Shown here one piece after another: positions 27,900 through 42,102 of a DNA stretch of 59,842 nucleotides. Position numbers and translations under genes: made by a program. Below the pieces are notes generated by a model that saw only the letters and a program-made list of their open reading frames with translations, was not told the origin of the DNA and searched no databases. The stretch lies in assembly GCA_017858055.1 (NCBI GenBank), contig JAFMCA010000008.1:1-59842 (forward strand), written 5' to 3'. The DNA is from Flavobacteriaceae bacterium. Its GTDB lineage: Bacteria; Bacteroidota; Bacteroidia; Flavobacteriales; Flavobacteriaceae. The stretch's first letter is position 1, and every line of letters begins with the position of its first letter.

Positions 27900-29183
27900 T
27901 TGAAACAGCTCCTTTATAAAACATCGTTTTTTGTACTATTCAGCATAGGAATGCTCCATGGGCAATTGAATTCGAATCAGTTTAACGAAATTGAATCCAA
28001 AGTCATTGAATGGCGACATCAAATTCATCAAAATCCAGAACTTTCGAATAGAGAGTTCAAAACGGCTGAGTATATCGCTACTCATCTTAAGTCTCTAGGA
28101 ATTGAGGTACAAACGGGGGTCGCACATACCGGGGTAGTTGGTATTTTGAAAGGAAATGCAAAAGGGAAAGTAGTCGCTCTTAGAGCGGATATGGACGCCC
28201 TTCCTGTAACAGAGCGAAACAACCTTCCTTATAAATCCAATGTTACATCCCTTTATAATGGACAAGAAACGGGGGTCATGCACGCTTGCGGTCACGATAC
28301 TCATGTAGCTATTTTAATGGGTGTTGCTGAAATATTATCCAAAAATCGAACGTTTCCAGGCACGGTAAAATTTATCTTTCAACCTGCTGAGGAAGGTTCC
28401 CCTGAGGGAGAACGTGGAGGGGCCAAACTCATGGTTGAGGAGGGGGTTCTCGACAACCCAAAAGTTGATGCCATATTCGGATTGCATATTAATTCAGGGA
28501 CTCATGTAGGAAAAATTACCTACAAACCAGGAGGGATGATGGCTGCTTCACAACGGTTTGTGATAACTGTCAAAGGCAAACAAGCACATGGCTCTACCCC
28601 CTGGCAAAGTGTCGATCCTATTGTTGCAAGTGCTCAAATCATTAACGGATTACAAACAATTATTAGTCGGGAATCAAAACTCACTGACGAAGGCGCAGTA
28701 ATTTCAGTAGGATCCATTCATTCAGGAATTCGTTTTAACATCATTCCAGAAAGCCTTGAAATGGTGGGTACCATTCGAACCTTAGATAAGGATATGAAAG
28801 AAGTCATCCGAACTCGAATGCAAGAGATGGTCCCAGCAATAGCGAAAGCGTATCGGGCCGAAGCAACTGTATCCATTGAGGATGGAGCAGACATTACCTT
28901 CAATAATGTTGAATTAACCAAAAAAATGCTTCCAACTTTGGAGCGGGTCGCTGGTGTAAATAATGTTAAAGAAATCAAGGCAATTACAGGAGCTGAGGAT
29001 TTCTCTTATTTTCAAAATGAAATTCCAGGACTTTTCTTTTTCTTAGGAGGAACCCCTCTAAATATGAATGAAAGTGAGGCACCTTCTCATCACACACCCT
29101 CCTTCATGGTAGATGATGCTGGGATGAAATTAGGTGTGGAAGCGTTGAGTAATTTAGCCATAGATTTCCTCAAGATGAAGTAA
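27900..29183 (+). CDS. M20-family amidohydrolase, exported
   Basis: 427 residues from a TTG start, chosen because it supplies a signal peptide (KQLLYKTSFFVLFSIGMLHGQ) and the next in-frame ATG would cut it. M20D features: ALRADMDALP, MHACGHDTHVA metal ligands, FQPAEEGS.GG, a dimerisation domain (about 195-300) and the late HTPSF. Related enzymes hydrolyse N-acyl amino acids, indole-acetyl or hippurate-type amides; the substrate here is unknown. Export suggests scavenging. It overlaps the convergent patatin gene by 14 bases. Confidence 0.9.
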   Translation: MKQLLYKTSFFVLFSIGMLHGQLNSNQFNEIESKVIEWRHQIHQNPELSNREFKTAEYIATHLKSLGIEVQTGVAHTGVVGILKGNAKGKVVALRADMDALPVTERNNLPYKSNVTSLYNGQETGVMHACGHDTHVAILMGVAEILSKNRTFPGTVKFIFQPAEEGSPEGERGGAKLMVEEGVLDNPKVDAIFGLHINSGTHVGKITYKPGGMMAASQRFVITVKGKQAHGSTPWQSVDPIVASAQIINGLQTIISRESKLTDEGAVISVGSIHSGIRFNIIPESLEMVGTIRTLDKDMKEVIRTRMQEMVPAIAKAYRAEATVSIEDGADITFNNVELTKKMLPTLERVAGVNNVKEIKAITGAEDFSYFQNEIPGLFFFLGGTPLNMNESEAPSHHTPSFMVDDAGMKLGVEALSNLAIDFLKMK

Positions 29184-30060
29184 GCGCTTGATCTCGGGCA
29201 TGTTCCCAGCCTTGTTGCCACCACATTTCCATATGAGCCTTATTAAAAACGAGTGAGTTTGTAGTGAGCACTTTTGGAGTGTAAAACATTCGAATTGAGG
29301 CATGGTTGTCTTCAGCAACTAGTTTCCCTATATGAACGTTTTGAGATTCGATTCGATCAGCAATAAATCCAAAGATGGAACTTAGGGCATCAAATGGATT
29401 GCGCGAATGTACACGATTGGTCTGCTGGAATTCCGTGTCAAGAAGAATGGCATCTACATGAGTAGCTCCAAGAGTTATGGCTTTTTCAATGGGAATGACA
29501 CAACCCAAACCGCCATCGGCATATTCACATCCGTTTTTCGTAACGAGGCTCATAAAAGGAACATAATTACATGAAATCCAAATCCAATCCAAAAAATCCA
29601 CATAACTACAGTCTTTTAATTTTTTATACTCTACGGAGTTTGTTGTGATGTTGGACACACAAACCAACACTTCTTTTTGACTTTTTTGAAGTATTTTAAA
29701 GTCTGGATAAGAAATTTGATCTTCAATGAGTTTTCGCAAGTTATAACTCTCTCCAAAGGTTTTACTTCCTCGAATAAAATTCTTTAAGACATTGAGGTGA
29801 TTGATTTTAATCCGTTCGACCCCTTTTCGATTGACAATTAAAAATGGATTGATATTAAAAATACTGGACTGATCTACATTGGTATAGATCTCTTTTATCT
29901 CAGCAATTTTGTTTAAAGCTAAATGGGAAATCAAAAGGCTCCCGGTTGATGTTCCTAAAAACAAATCATACGATCGTTTTTCCTCTTCCAATAAATATTG
30001 AGCAATGCCACCGGCAAAAGCGCCCTTACTTCCTCCTCCTGAAATGACTAATGCGCGCAT
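29170..30060 (-). CDS. Patatin-like phospholipase family protein
   Basis: 296 residues with the Ser-Asp lipase dyad: oxyanion hole SGGGSKGAFAGG at 7-18, nucleophile motif GTSTGS (about 40-45) and YADGGLGC with the dyad Asp (about 180). No signal peptide, so it should be cytoplasmic or at the inner membrane face. It hydrolyses an acyl ester of unknown identity. It is divergent from recG with 69 bases between; I see no exact -7 box on either strand there. Confidence 0.9.
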   Translation of the reverse strand: MRALVISGGGSKGAFAGGIAQYLLEEEKRSYDLFLGTSTGSLLISHLALNKIAEIKEIYTNVDQSSIFNINPFLIVNRKGVERIKINHLNVLKNFIRGSKTFGESYNLRKLIEDQISYPDFKILQKSQKEVLVCVSNITTNSVEYKKLKDCSYVDFLDWIWISCNYVPFMSLVTKNGCEYADGGLGCVIPIEKAITLGATHVDAILLDTEFQQTNRVHSRNPFDALSSIFGFIADRIESQNVHIGKLVAEDNHASIRMFYTPKVLTTNSLVFNKAHMEMWWQQGWEHARDQALTSS

Positions 30061-30129
30061 GTTTCTAATTTGCCGTTTTTTCTGATTAAATTTACACTTT
30101 GAGTCTTCAAAATAAAATTATAAAATTAT

Positions 30130-32229
30130 ATGGATGTTATGCAAACCCCGCTGGTTTATTTAAAAGGGGTTGGTCCTGATCGTGCACGTTTGCTAAAGGA
30201 GGAATTGAATCTCCAAACATTCCAAGATCTATTGCATTTTTTTCCCAACCGATATATTGATCGGAGTAGATTCTATGCCATACGAGAATTGCCACAAAAT
30301 AATTCCGAAATACAAATTAAAGGGAAAATCACTTCCGTTTCTTTTATAACACAACAAAGAGGAAAACGAATGGTCGCTCAGTTTGAAGATGAAAGCGGGA
30401 CAATGGAATTGGTATGGTTTCGAGGGCATCAATGGATTCGAGATTTAATAAAGATTAACGAGAGTTATGTGGTTTTTGGTCGGCTGAACTGGTTTAAAGG
30501 TAAAGCGAGCATCCCCCATCCAGAATTTGAACTGGAAGCAACTTTTCAGCAAAGTACGAAAATGCTTTTTTATCCTATTTATTCTTCTACCGAAAAACTA
30601 GTTAATAAGGGGCTTTCACAAAAGGTTATTCAAAAAATAATGGTCAATCTCTTAGAAACCAAAACGACCCCCTTTTCTGAGACCCTTCCCCAAGCATTAC
30701 GCGATCAATACAAATTGATTTCTAAAGATTACGCTCTTCGCCAAATTCACTTTCCAGAATCTCAACAACTGCTGAGCAGAGCTCAAATGCGATTAAAATT
30801 TGAAGAGTTTTTTTACATGCAAATGCAGCTTGTCCTAAAGAATTTGCAACGTAAGCAAAAAATTAAAGGGCATGTTTTTGAAATAATTGGAACAAATTTT
30901 CATCATTTTTTTGAAAAACACCTGCCTTTTGAATTGACTGAGGCTCAAAAAAGAGTGATCAAAGAAATTAGAATGGATATGGGAACGGGGCGGCAAATGA
31001 ATCGGTTGCTTCAAGGAGATGTGGGTTCAGGAAAAACGATAGTTGCCCTATTGGTAATGCTGATTGCCATTGATAACGGTTTTCAGGCTTGTTTGGTTGC
31101 TCCTACCGAAATTTTGGCGCAACAACACTTTCAATCCCTTTCAGAACAATTACATGCGCTCCAAATACCGGTAGCCTTATTGACAGGAAATACCACTAAA
31201 AAAGAGCGTGTTGTCCTTCATCAGGGATTAGTTGACGGCAGTATTCCGATTCTTATTGGTACGCATGCCGTACTTGAAGATGCAGTACAATTCAAAAATC
31301 TTGGGCTTGCCGTAATTGACGAACAACATCGATTTGGTGTAGCCCAAAGAGCTAAACTTTGGCAAAAAAACGAACTTCCACCTCATGTGTTGGTTATGAC
31401 AGCTACTCCTATACCAAGAACGCTTGCTATGAGTGTATACGGGGATTTAGATCTTTCCGTAATCGATGAACTCCCCCCCGGCCGAAAAAAAGTAAAAACC
31501 CTACATCGAACAGATTCGAATCGACTTCAAGTTTTTGCCTTTGTAAAAGATCAAATTGCCTTAGGGAGGCAGGTTTATGTTGTCTATCCATTAATTCAAG
31601 AATCCTCACAATTAGACTATAAAGACTTAATGGATGGTTACGAGAGCCTTTCGAGAAGTTTTCCTATGCCAGAGTATCAAATTAGTATTGTTCATGGACA
31701 AATGAAATCTGAGGACAAGGCTTATGAAATGCAACGTTTTATTGAAGGTAAAACACAAATCATGGTGGCTACAACCGTTATTGAAGTAGGGGTAAATATA
31801 CCCAATGCCTCCGTGATGATTATTGAAAGTGCGGAACGGTTTGGGCTGTCTCAACTACATCAATTGCGAGGCCGCGTTGGTAGAGGAGCCGATCAGAGTT
31901 ATTGTATTTTAATGACAGGACAAAAGCAAAGTCAAGAGGCTAAAATTCGAATGGAGACCATGGTGCGAAGTAATGACGGTTTTGAAATTGCTGAGGTTGA
32001 TTTAAAACTCAGAGGGCCAGGAAATCTTATGGGTACCCAACAAAGCGGCATACTGCAGTTCAAAATTGCAGATTTAATCCAAGATCAGCCTTTACTCAAA
32101 GCAGCCCGAGAAAAAGCTTTCCAAATTTTAAACGAAGATCCTTCTCTCAAACATCCTGATCATCAATGTATTAAAAAAACCTTAGCCGCTTTAAAATTTG
32201 ATTCCAACATTTGGAATTTCATAAGTTAA
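30130..32229 (+). CDS. recG: ATP-dependent DNA helicase RecG
   Basis: 699 residues. An N-terminal wedge/OB fold (about 55-150) precedes two RecA-like domains with Walker A GDVGSGKT, DEQHRFGVAQR, MTATPIPRTLA, ATTVIEVGVNIPNA and HQLRGRVGRG. RecG remodels stalled forks and branched DNA. It is 50 bases upstream of pheT, which has its own -7 box. Confidence 0.96.
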   Translation: MDVMQTPLVYLKGVGPDRARLLKEELNLQTFQDLLHFFPNRYIDRSRFYAIRELPQNNSEIQIKGKITSVSFITQQRGKRMVAQFEDESGTMELVWFRGHQWIRDLIKINESYVVFGRLNWFKGKASIPHPEFELEATFQQSTKMLFYPIYSSTEKLVNKGLSQKVIQKIMVNLLETKTTPFSETLPQALRDQYKLISKDYALRQIHFPESQQLLSRAQMRLKFEEFFYMQMQLVLKNLQRKQKIKGHVFEIIGTNFHHFFEKHLPFELTEAQKRVIKEIRMDMGTGRQMNRLLQGDVGSGKTIVALLVMLIAIDNGFQACLVAPTEILAQQHFQSLSEQLHALQIPVALLTGNTTKKERVVLHQGLVDGSIPILIGTHAVLEDAVQFKNLGLAVIDEQHRFGVAQRAKLWQKNELPPHVLVMTATPIPRTLAMSVYGDLDLSVIDELPPGRKKVKTLHRTDSNRLQVFAFVKDQIALGRQVYVVYPLIQESSQLDYKDLMDGYESLSRSFPMPEYQISIVHGQMKSEDKAYEMQRFIEGKTQIMVATTVIEVGVNIPNASVMIIESAERFGLSQLHQLRGRVGRGADQSYCILMTGQKQSQEAKIRMETMVRSNDGFEIAEVDLKLRGPGNLMGTQQSGILQFKIADLIQDQPLLKAAREKAFQILNEDPSLKHPDHQCIKKTLAALKFDSNIWNFIS

Positions 32230-32248
32230 TTATCGCAGGATAGATTCT

Positions 32249-32256
32249 TATATTTG
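32249..32256 (+). promoter_or_regulatory. pheT promoter, -7 box TATATTTG
   Basis: Exact consensus, 23 bases before the TTG start of pheT. No clear -33 TTG. Confidence 0.5.
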
Positions 32257-32279
32257 CTACATATTTAAAACCTTATTTT

Positions 32280-34688
32280 TTGAAAATTTCTCATAACTGG
32301 CTGCAACAGTTCATTAAAACAGACTTATCCACCGAAGAGATTAGTATAATGCTTACCGATCTCGGTCTTGAAGTAGAAGGAATGTACTCCTACGAAAGCA
32401 TTAAAGGAGGACTCCAAGGAGTTGTTGTAGGAGAAGTTTTGAGTTGTGAACCCCATCCTAATGCAGATCGACTCAAAAAAACGGAAGTTCTTTTAGGTGA
32501 AAATGAAATCGTTCCAATTGTCTGTGGCGCACCAAACGTGGCCAAGGGACAAAAAGTTTTAGTTGCCACCGTCGGGACCCTACTAACTTTTCATGATGGT
32601 ACTGAAGTAAAGATTAGTAAAAGTAAAATTCGTGGGGAGGTAAGTATGGGAATGATCTGTGCGGAAGATGAATTGGGTTTGGGAAGTAATCACGACGGAA
32701 TCCTAGTTTTAGATCACAACAAAATCCCTGGAACTCCTGCGGCTTCAATTTTTGAAGTTGAAATTGATACCGTTTATGAAATTGGATTGACACCCAATCG
32801 TGCAGATGCGATGAGTCATTTGGGGGTTGCACGTGATCTTAAAGCCCTATGTACACTGAGAAACATTCCTTTTGAATGGTCCGTTCCGGAAACCTCTTCT
32901 TTTCATGTGGACACCACTCAGAAAACCATTCCCGTCGAAATTGAAGATTCCGAAAAATGCTTACAGTATCACGGTCTTACTCTAACCAATATAAAAATAA
33001 GTCCTTCTCCGCAATGGCTTCAAAATCGTTTAAAAGCCATTGGAATTAACCCTAAAAACAATATTGTAGATGTCACAAATTATGTGATGCACGAGTTGGG
33101 ACAACCCTTACATGCATTCGATGCAGATAAAATAAATGAAAAAATCGTTGTTAAAACCTTTCCTAAAAACACTTCATTTATTACCCTAGACGGAACAGAG
33201 CGCAAGCTGACCGATGAGGATTTGATGATTGGCGATCCCAAAGAATCGCATTGTATAGCTGGAGTATTTGGAGGAATTCACTCAGGAGTAGACGAACAAA
33301 CAAATTCAGTATTTCTGGAAAGCGCTTATTTCAATCCCGTTAGTATCAGAAAAACAGCAAAATATCATGGTCTTAATACCGACGCCTCCTTCCGATTTGA
33401 ACGCGGCATTGATCCAGAAATTGGAATTTACGCATTAAAAAGAGCTGCCATTCTAATTAAACAACTCTCTGGAGGGGAAATCTCGAGTAACATACAAGAG
33501 TTTTCAAGACCTTTGGAAGAACCTAAACAAATCTTTTTAAGCTACGAGAAGATTGAAAAAACTATTGGTCAATCTCTTGAAAAAGAAGAACTCTACACTA
33601 TACTTAGTGGTTTGGAGATTGGAATCGTTAACGTAACAGAAGCTGGAATAGGAATGACTATTCCTCGTTATCGTGTCGACGTAACCCGTCCTGCAGATGT
33701 AATAGAAGAAATTCTTCGGGTTTATGGTTACAATCGGTTGGAAGAAAAACCTTTAGTTTTTGAAGCAAATCCTCCTTATCAATGGAAGAGTATTCACAAA
33801 ATTGAAAATGAGGTTGCAAGTAAACTTTCAAGTTTTGGGTTTTTTGAAACACTCAACAACTCACTGAGTTCTCCAGAATACACAGCAGATTTTCATCAAG
33901 CAGTTACGCTAGTCAATCCCCTCGGTAAAGAATTATCTAAAATGCGACAAACCCTTCTTTATCAGGCTCTAGAAGTGGTTTCGTTTAATTTGAATCGTCA
34001 GAACAAACAGCTCAAACTCTACGAATTTGGATCCATCTATGGTAAATCAGGGGATGCGTTTATAGAAGCAAAGCGACTTTCTTTGAGTATCTCTGGTGAG
34101 GTGTTTAACTCGCATTGGGAGTTGAATTCACAACCAGATCCGTTTTATTACTTCAAGGGGATCCTCTCCGATTTATTTAAAAGCTTGGGATATTCAGAAC
34201 CCAATTTTGATGAAACCGTTGCTTCTCATTTCGATTTGGCTTTTTCCCTTGAAATCAACGCTAAAAAATACGGTCATTTTGGAATCGTTTCTTCCACTTT
34301 AAGAAATCAATTTGGTATTGATCAAGAGGTTTATTTCGCTGAGTTGAATTGGGAAGAGCTTACAAAGCATGCTTTTTCAAAGCCGATCATTTATGAAGAG
34401 GTGGCAAAGTTTCCTCTAATGCGTCGTGATTTCGCCTTGCTGATCGATAAGAATGTCAGCTTTCAATCGCTCAAAGATACAGCATATAAAACCGAAAGAA
34501 AGATTTTACAAGACGTTAACTTGTTCGACGTCTATGAAGGGAAAAATCTACCCAAGGACAAAAAGTCGTACGGGATCAGTTTTACTTTTCAGGACAAAAA
34601 CAAAACCCTTACGGACAAGCAAGTTGAAAGAGTCATGGAACAATTACTTCAGAACTTTAAAAGCCAGTTTGGGGCTGAATTGCGATAA
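32280..34688 (+). CDS. pheT: Phenylalanyl-tRNA synthetase, beta subunit
   Basis: 802 residues. The start is TTG: the conserved N-terminus KISHNWLQQFI follows it directly and the next ATG comes more than 20 residues later. An EMAP/tRNA-binding domain (VVGEVLSCEPHPNADRL, about 40-150), B3/B4 editing domain, B5 domain (about 400-480), catalytic-like core and C-terminal FDX-ACB domain (ends KSQFGAELR) are in order. It works with PheS, whose gene is not in this window. Confidence 0.96.
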   Translation: MKISHNWLQQFIKTDLSTEEISIMLTDLGLEVEGMYSYESIKGGLQGVVVGEVLSCEPHPNADRLKKTEVLLGENEIVPIVCGAPNVAKGQKVLVATVGTLLTFHDGTEVKISKSKIRGEVSMGMICAEDELGLGSNHDGILVLDHNKIPGTPAASIFEVEIDTVYEIGLTPNRADAMSHLGVARDLKALCTLRNIPFEWSVPETSSFHVDTTQKTIPVEIEDSEKCLQYHGLTLTNIKISPSPQWLQNRLKAIGINPKNNIVDVTNYVMHELGQPLHAFDADKINEKIVVKTFPKNTSFITLDGTERKLTDEDLMIGDPKESHCIAGVFGGIHSGVDEQTNSVFLESAYFNPVSIRKTAKYHGLNTDASFRFERGIDPEIGIYALKRAAILIKQLSGGEISSNIQEFSRPLEEPKQIFLSYEKIEKTIGQSLEKEELYTILSGLEIGIVNVTEAGIGMTIPRYRVDVTRPADVIEEILRVYGYNRLEEKPLVFEANPPYQWKSIHKIENEVASKLSSFGFFETLNNSLSSPEYTADFHQAVTLVNPLGKELSKMRQTLLYQALEVVSFNLNRQNKQLKLYEFGSIYGKSGDAFIEAKRLSLSISGEVFNSHWELNSQPDPFYYFKGILSDLFKSLGYSEPNFDETVASHFDLAFSLEINAKKYGHFGIVSSTLRNQFGIDQEVYFAELNWEELTKHAFSKPIIYEEVAKFPLMRRDFALLIDKNVSFQSLKDTAYKTERKILQDVNLFDVYEGKNLPKDKKSYGISFTFQDKNKTLTDKQVERVMEQLLQNFKSQFGAELR

Positions 34689-34729
34689 CATTCTACGCTT
34701 AAAAATTTAAATTAGAGAGATTTATTTCT

Positions 34730-34737
34730 ATTTTTGT
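34730..34737 (+). promoter_or_regulatory. -7 box TATTTTTG upstream of the 229-residue protein
   Basis: Exact consensus, 15 bases before the ATG at 34753. Confidence 0.5.
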
Positions 34738-34752
34738 GTCAATTGAAATAGA

Positions 34753-35442
34753 ATGATGATGCTGAAAATTTTCCCACAAACCAATATTGAAATAGCTTTA
34801 GAAAAAACTCAGAATAAAGCCAACATCAAAAGTAAGCAGGACTACCCGCTTGATTCAATTTTTTCGGAGGTAACCAGTAAATCTCAAAATAATTTTGTTT
34901 TTGATCTTTTGGAAACAAATAAAATCTTCCATATCAATCAAATAAAAGACGTTTGTATTGATTATCGTTTACGTTTTTTAGATCTCAAATATTTCAAAGG
35001 GGATTTACCTGAAAGTGCTGAAAATGCCATAAAGCAATTGGAACGTTCTCACGATACGGTACTTACAGATTTTAAAATTATGGCTCCCTCAATTTTATTT
35101 CGTTTAGCGAAACAAGACGACCCCTTGCTATTTGTTCCCATGGGGAATGAATACTACTATCTTGTTCACAAATGGGGAAATGACTTGCATCCTTTTCGCA
35201 AGCTTTTTATGTGGCCGTTCAGAAACATATGGAATTTGTTGTTGACATTACTTGGAGTAAGTTGGATTATTACAGCCTTCACTCCAATGGCAATCTTCAC
35301 TAAAAGCCCGGATGCTACCTCCTATTGGATGCTTTTCTTTTTTATGTTTAAAGCCCTTGCTTCCATCGTATTGTTTTATGGTTTTGCTTTAGGTAAAAAT
35401 TTTAACCCTGCCATTTGGAATAACAAATACAACAAATCCTAA
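34753..35442 (+). CDS. Unknown protein with two C-terminal membrane segments
   Basis: 229 residues. The first 150 are soluble and have no recognisable domain. Two hydrophobic segments follow (about 157-177, WNLLLTLLGVSWIITAF, and about 188-212), so the protein is probably anchored with its N-terminal domain on one side of the inner membrane. I do not recognise the family; it looks like a lineage-restricted flavobacterial gene. It is 8 bases upstream of the DUF2007 gene, so the two are likely cotranscribed. Confidence 0.7.
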   Translation: MMMLKIFPQTNIEIALEKTQNKANIKSKQDYPLDSIFSEVTSKSQNNFVFDLLETNKIFHINQIKDVCIDYRLRFLDLKYFKGDLPESAENAIKQLERSHDTVLTDFKIMAPSILFRLAKQDDPLLFVPMGNEYYYLVHKWGNDLHPFRKLFMWPFRNIWNLLLTLLGVSWIITAFTPMAIFTKSPDATSYWMLFFFMFKALASIVLFYGFALGKNFNPAIWNNKYNKS

Positions 35443-35450
35443 ATTAAACA

Positions 35451-35669
35451 ATGTCCAAATCTTATAAAAAAATTTATTCCGGCAATACTATAGAGGTTCA
35501 TAGATTTTGTGATGAACTCGAATCCATTAATATTAATCCTGTTGTAAAAGATCCTGAGGAATCTGCTCGTTTAGGAGGCTTTGGTGCATTTTATACCGAT
35601 AAGGAAATATGGGTTCACGAAGATGAATTTACTCAAGCTCAAGAGCTTTTAAATAAGCTTGGACTTTAA
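35451..35669 (+). CDS. DUF2007 domain small protein
   Basis: 72 residues, matching the small DUF2007 ('putative signal transducing protein') fold: YSGNTIEVHRFCDELE at the start, a GGFGAFYTDKEIWV strand region in the middle and an EDEFTQAQELL helix at the end. Members are ferredoxin-like and often bind a membrane protein or proteolytic partner; the function here is unknown. It lies between a membrane protein gene and a sodium symporter gene. Confidence 0.8.
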   Translation: MSKSYKKIYSGNTIEVHRFCDELESININPVVKDPEESARLGGFGAFYTDKEIWVHEDEFTQAQELLNKLGL

Positions 35670-35707
35670 AATTGTTTTCATACATTTAGTGGGAATTAAA
35701 CGATACT

Positions 35708-40415
<4,708 letters not shown>

Positions 40416-40417
40416 TG

Positions 40418-41074
40418 CTATTGATTCCCTTTTTTGTGATCCGCTAAAAACTGAGCCAAACCGATATCGGTCAGAGGATGTTTAAGCAATCCTTTAATTG
40501 CAGACAAAGGTCCTGTCATGACATCGGCACCAATTTTAGCACAGTTTACAATATGCATGGTATGACGTACCGAAGCTGCCAAGATCTCGGTTTCAAATCC
40601 ATAATTATCGTAAACCAATCGAATGTCTTCTATTAAATCCAAACCATCCGTTGAAACATCATCCAATCGTCCAATAAAAGGAGACATGTAAGTAGCCCCT
40701 GCTTTAGCAGCCAACAGGGCTTGTCCAACTGAAAATATTAAAGTACAATTGGTTTTTATCCCTGCGTCAGAAAAGTATTTTAATGCTTTAACTCCGTCCT
40801 CTGTCATTGGAATTTTAACTACAATCTGTGGATGCAGAGAGGCAAGTGCTTCGCCCTCTCGAACCATCCCTTCAAAATCCACGGCAATAACTTCAGCCGA
40901 AACATCACCGTCTACTATTTCACAAATGTCCACATAGTGCTTTAGAATGTTATTCGCGCCAGTGATTCCCTCTTTTGCCATCAAGGATGGATTGGTAGTG
41001 ACGCCATCTAATACACCCAATGCTTGGGCTTCGCGGATTTGATCTAGATTGGCAGTGTCGATAAAAAATTTCAT
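40418..41074 (-). CDS. Transaldolase / fructose-6-phosphate aldolase family
   Basis: 218 residues, the short TalC/MipB form. [27 protein letters not shown] and the Schiff-base Lys in [10 protein letters not shown] are present. It is likely the transaldolase of the pentose phosphate pathway; separation from true fructose-6-phosphate aldolase is not possible by eye. It follows the SDR gene by 11 bases. Confidence 0.92.
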   Translation of the reverse strand: MKFFIDTANLDQIREAQALGVLDGVTTNPSLMAKEGITGANNILKHYVDICEIVDGDVSAEVIAVDFEGMVREGEALASLHPQIVVKIPMTEDGVKALKYFSDAGIKTNCTLIFSVGQALLAAKAGATYMSPFIGRLDDVSTDGLDLIEDIRLVYDNYGFETEILAASVRHTMHIVNCAKIGADVMTGPLSAIKGLLKHPLTDIGLAQFLADHKKGNQ

Positions 41075-41085
41075 ATTGGAAGGTA

Positions 41086-41892
41086 TTATAATTTGTAATG
41101 ATTCATTAAAAGTTTTTCAAAGATACGACTTGGAAGTAGGGTTTTTAATATCCCTGAAAGTTTTTGTAAGGGTGCTCCTACTTTGTAACGTGCTTTTGGT
41201 TTTTGAGCTTGGAGGATGTTTTCAATTATTTTAACAATTTGATCGGTTCCAATTCCCTTATCTACATGCTGATTCATTTGATTTAAGCTGAATTGATAAT
41301 TTTCAAAATAAGGGGAATTTTTGTTTAATGGCGTGTAATGTCTTCTTTCTGCAATATTTGAAATAAAATCACCTGGAGCTAGATTGCATATTTTTATTCC
41401 AAAAGCATGAGATTCTAATCTCAAAGATTCTGTCATGCGTTCTAAAGCACTTTTTGCTGCGGAATACACTCCACGAAAAGGTAAGCCCATATCAGCAGCT
41501 ATTGAAGTTACGTTGATAATTACCCCCCCTCCTTGGTTGCGCATAAGAGGCATGACCGCTTGCATCAGACGTAAAGGACCAAAACAATTAATTTCAAAAT
41601 GGTTTTTAACCTGGTCAAGTTCAATTTCCTCCATAGGACCTGTGATGCCTACCCCAGCATTATTAATTAGGATATCCAACCGATTTGTTTCAATCAAGAC
41701 GCTTTTTATACAAGACTGAATGCTTTTGGAATCCGAATTCTCCAAATATAAAAACTTAAAAGGGTGCTGTTCTTGGTGAATCTCTGGATTCCTACTGGTA
41801 CCAAAAACGGTATACCCCTTTTGGTGCATAGACAAAGCAGTTGCTAAGCCTAGGCCGGAAGAAGCTCCAGTTATTAATACAACATCAGACAT
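41086..41892 (-). CDS. Short-chain dehydrogenase/reductase
   Basis: 268 residues. [10 protein letters not shown] (cofactor), NNAGVG, catalytic Ser in [10 protein letters not shown] and YSAAKSALE. The C-terminal part is longer than FabG-like SDRs, as in retinol- or steroid-dehydrogenase-like members; substrate unknown. Its ATG is only 20 bases beyond the SRP RNA 3' end, and I see no -7 box between them. Confidence 0.88.
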   Translation of the reverse strand: MSDVVLITGASSGLGLATALSMHQKGYTVFGTSRNPEIHQEQHPFKFLYLENSDSKSIQSCIKSVLIETNRLDILINNAGVGITGPMEEIELDQVKNHFEINCFGPLRLMQAVMPLMRNQGGGVIINVTSIAADMGLPFRGVYSAAKSALERMTESLRLESHAFGIKICNLAPGDFISNIAERRHYTPLNKNSPYFENYQFSLNQMNQHVDKGIGTDQIVKIIENILQAQKPKARYKVGAPLQKLSGILKTLLPSRIFEKLLMNHYKL

Positions 41893-41912
41893 CGAGTAGG
41901 ATTAAAAAAAAT

Positions 41913-42008
41913 GGGCAAGCGACCTACATCACACCGCTACGACCACCTACCCTTGCTGCGTTCCCACCCTGGGGGATTCGGCAGGAGCTGGTTGTGTAGG
42001 ACTTGCCC
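41913..42008 (-). ncRNA. ffs: Signal recognition particle RNA (4.5S type)
   Basis: The minus strand reads GGGCAAGTCCTACACAACC at the 5' end and closes with GGTCGCTTGCCC at the 3' end; the ends pair (GGGCAAG/CTTGCCC, CCTAC/GTAGG). The helix 8 apical part CCCAGGGTGGGAACGCAGC has the GGAA-type loop and asymmetric bulge that bind Ffh. The length is about 96 bases, a small bacterial type without Alu domain. A run of eight U follows the closing stem and should serve as terminator. Confidence 0.93.
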
Positions 42009-42012
42009 GTAG

Positions 42013-42020
42013 CAAAGATA
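42013..42020 (-). promoter_or_regulatory. SRP RNA promoter, -7 box TATCTTTG
   Basis: Exact consensus on the minus strand, with two TTG (42041-42043 and 42038-42040) 20 and 17 bases upstream as -33. Four bases separate the box from the paired RNA 5' end, which gives the transcription start distance for this genome. Confidence 0.75.
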
Positions 42021-42057
42021 AGCCCTTCGGTTGAGTTCAACAATCATTTTAATTGCT

Positions 42058-42065
42058 TAATTTTG
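42058..42065 (+). promoter_or_regulatory. Glutaminyl cyclase gene promoter, -7 box TAATTTTG
   Basis: Exact consensus on the plus strand, 31-37 bases before the start. Its -33 region shares sequence with that of the divergent SRP RNA promoter. Confidence 0.5.
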
Positions 42066-42102
42066 AAATGATTCGATTGCTACAATTCATTTCTAAATGC
42101 CA

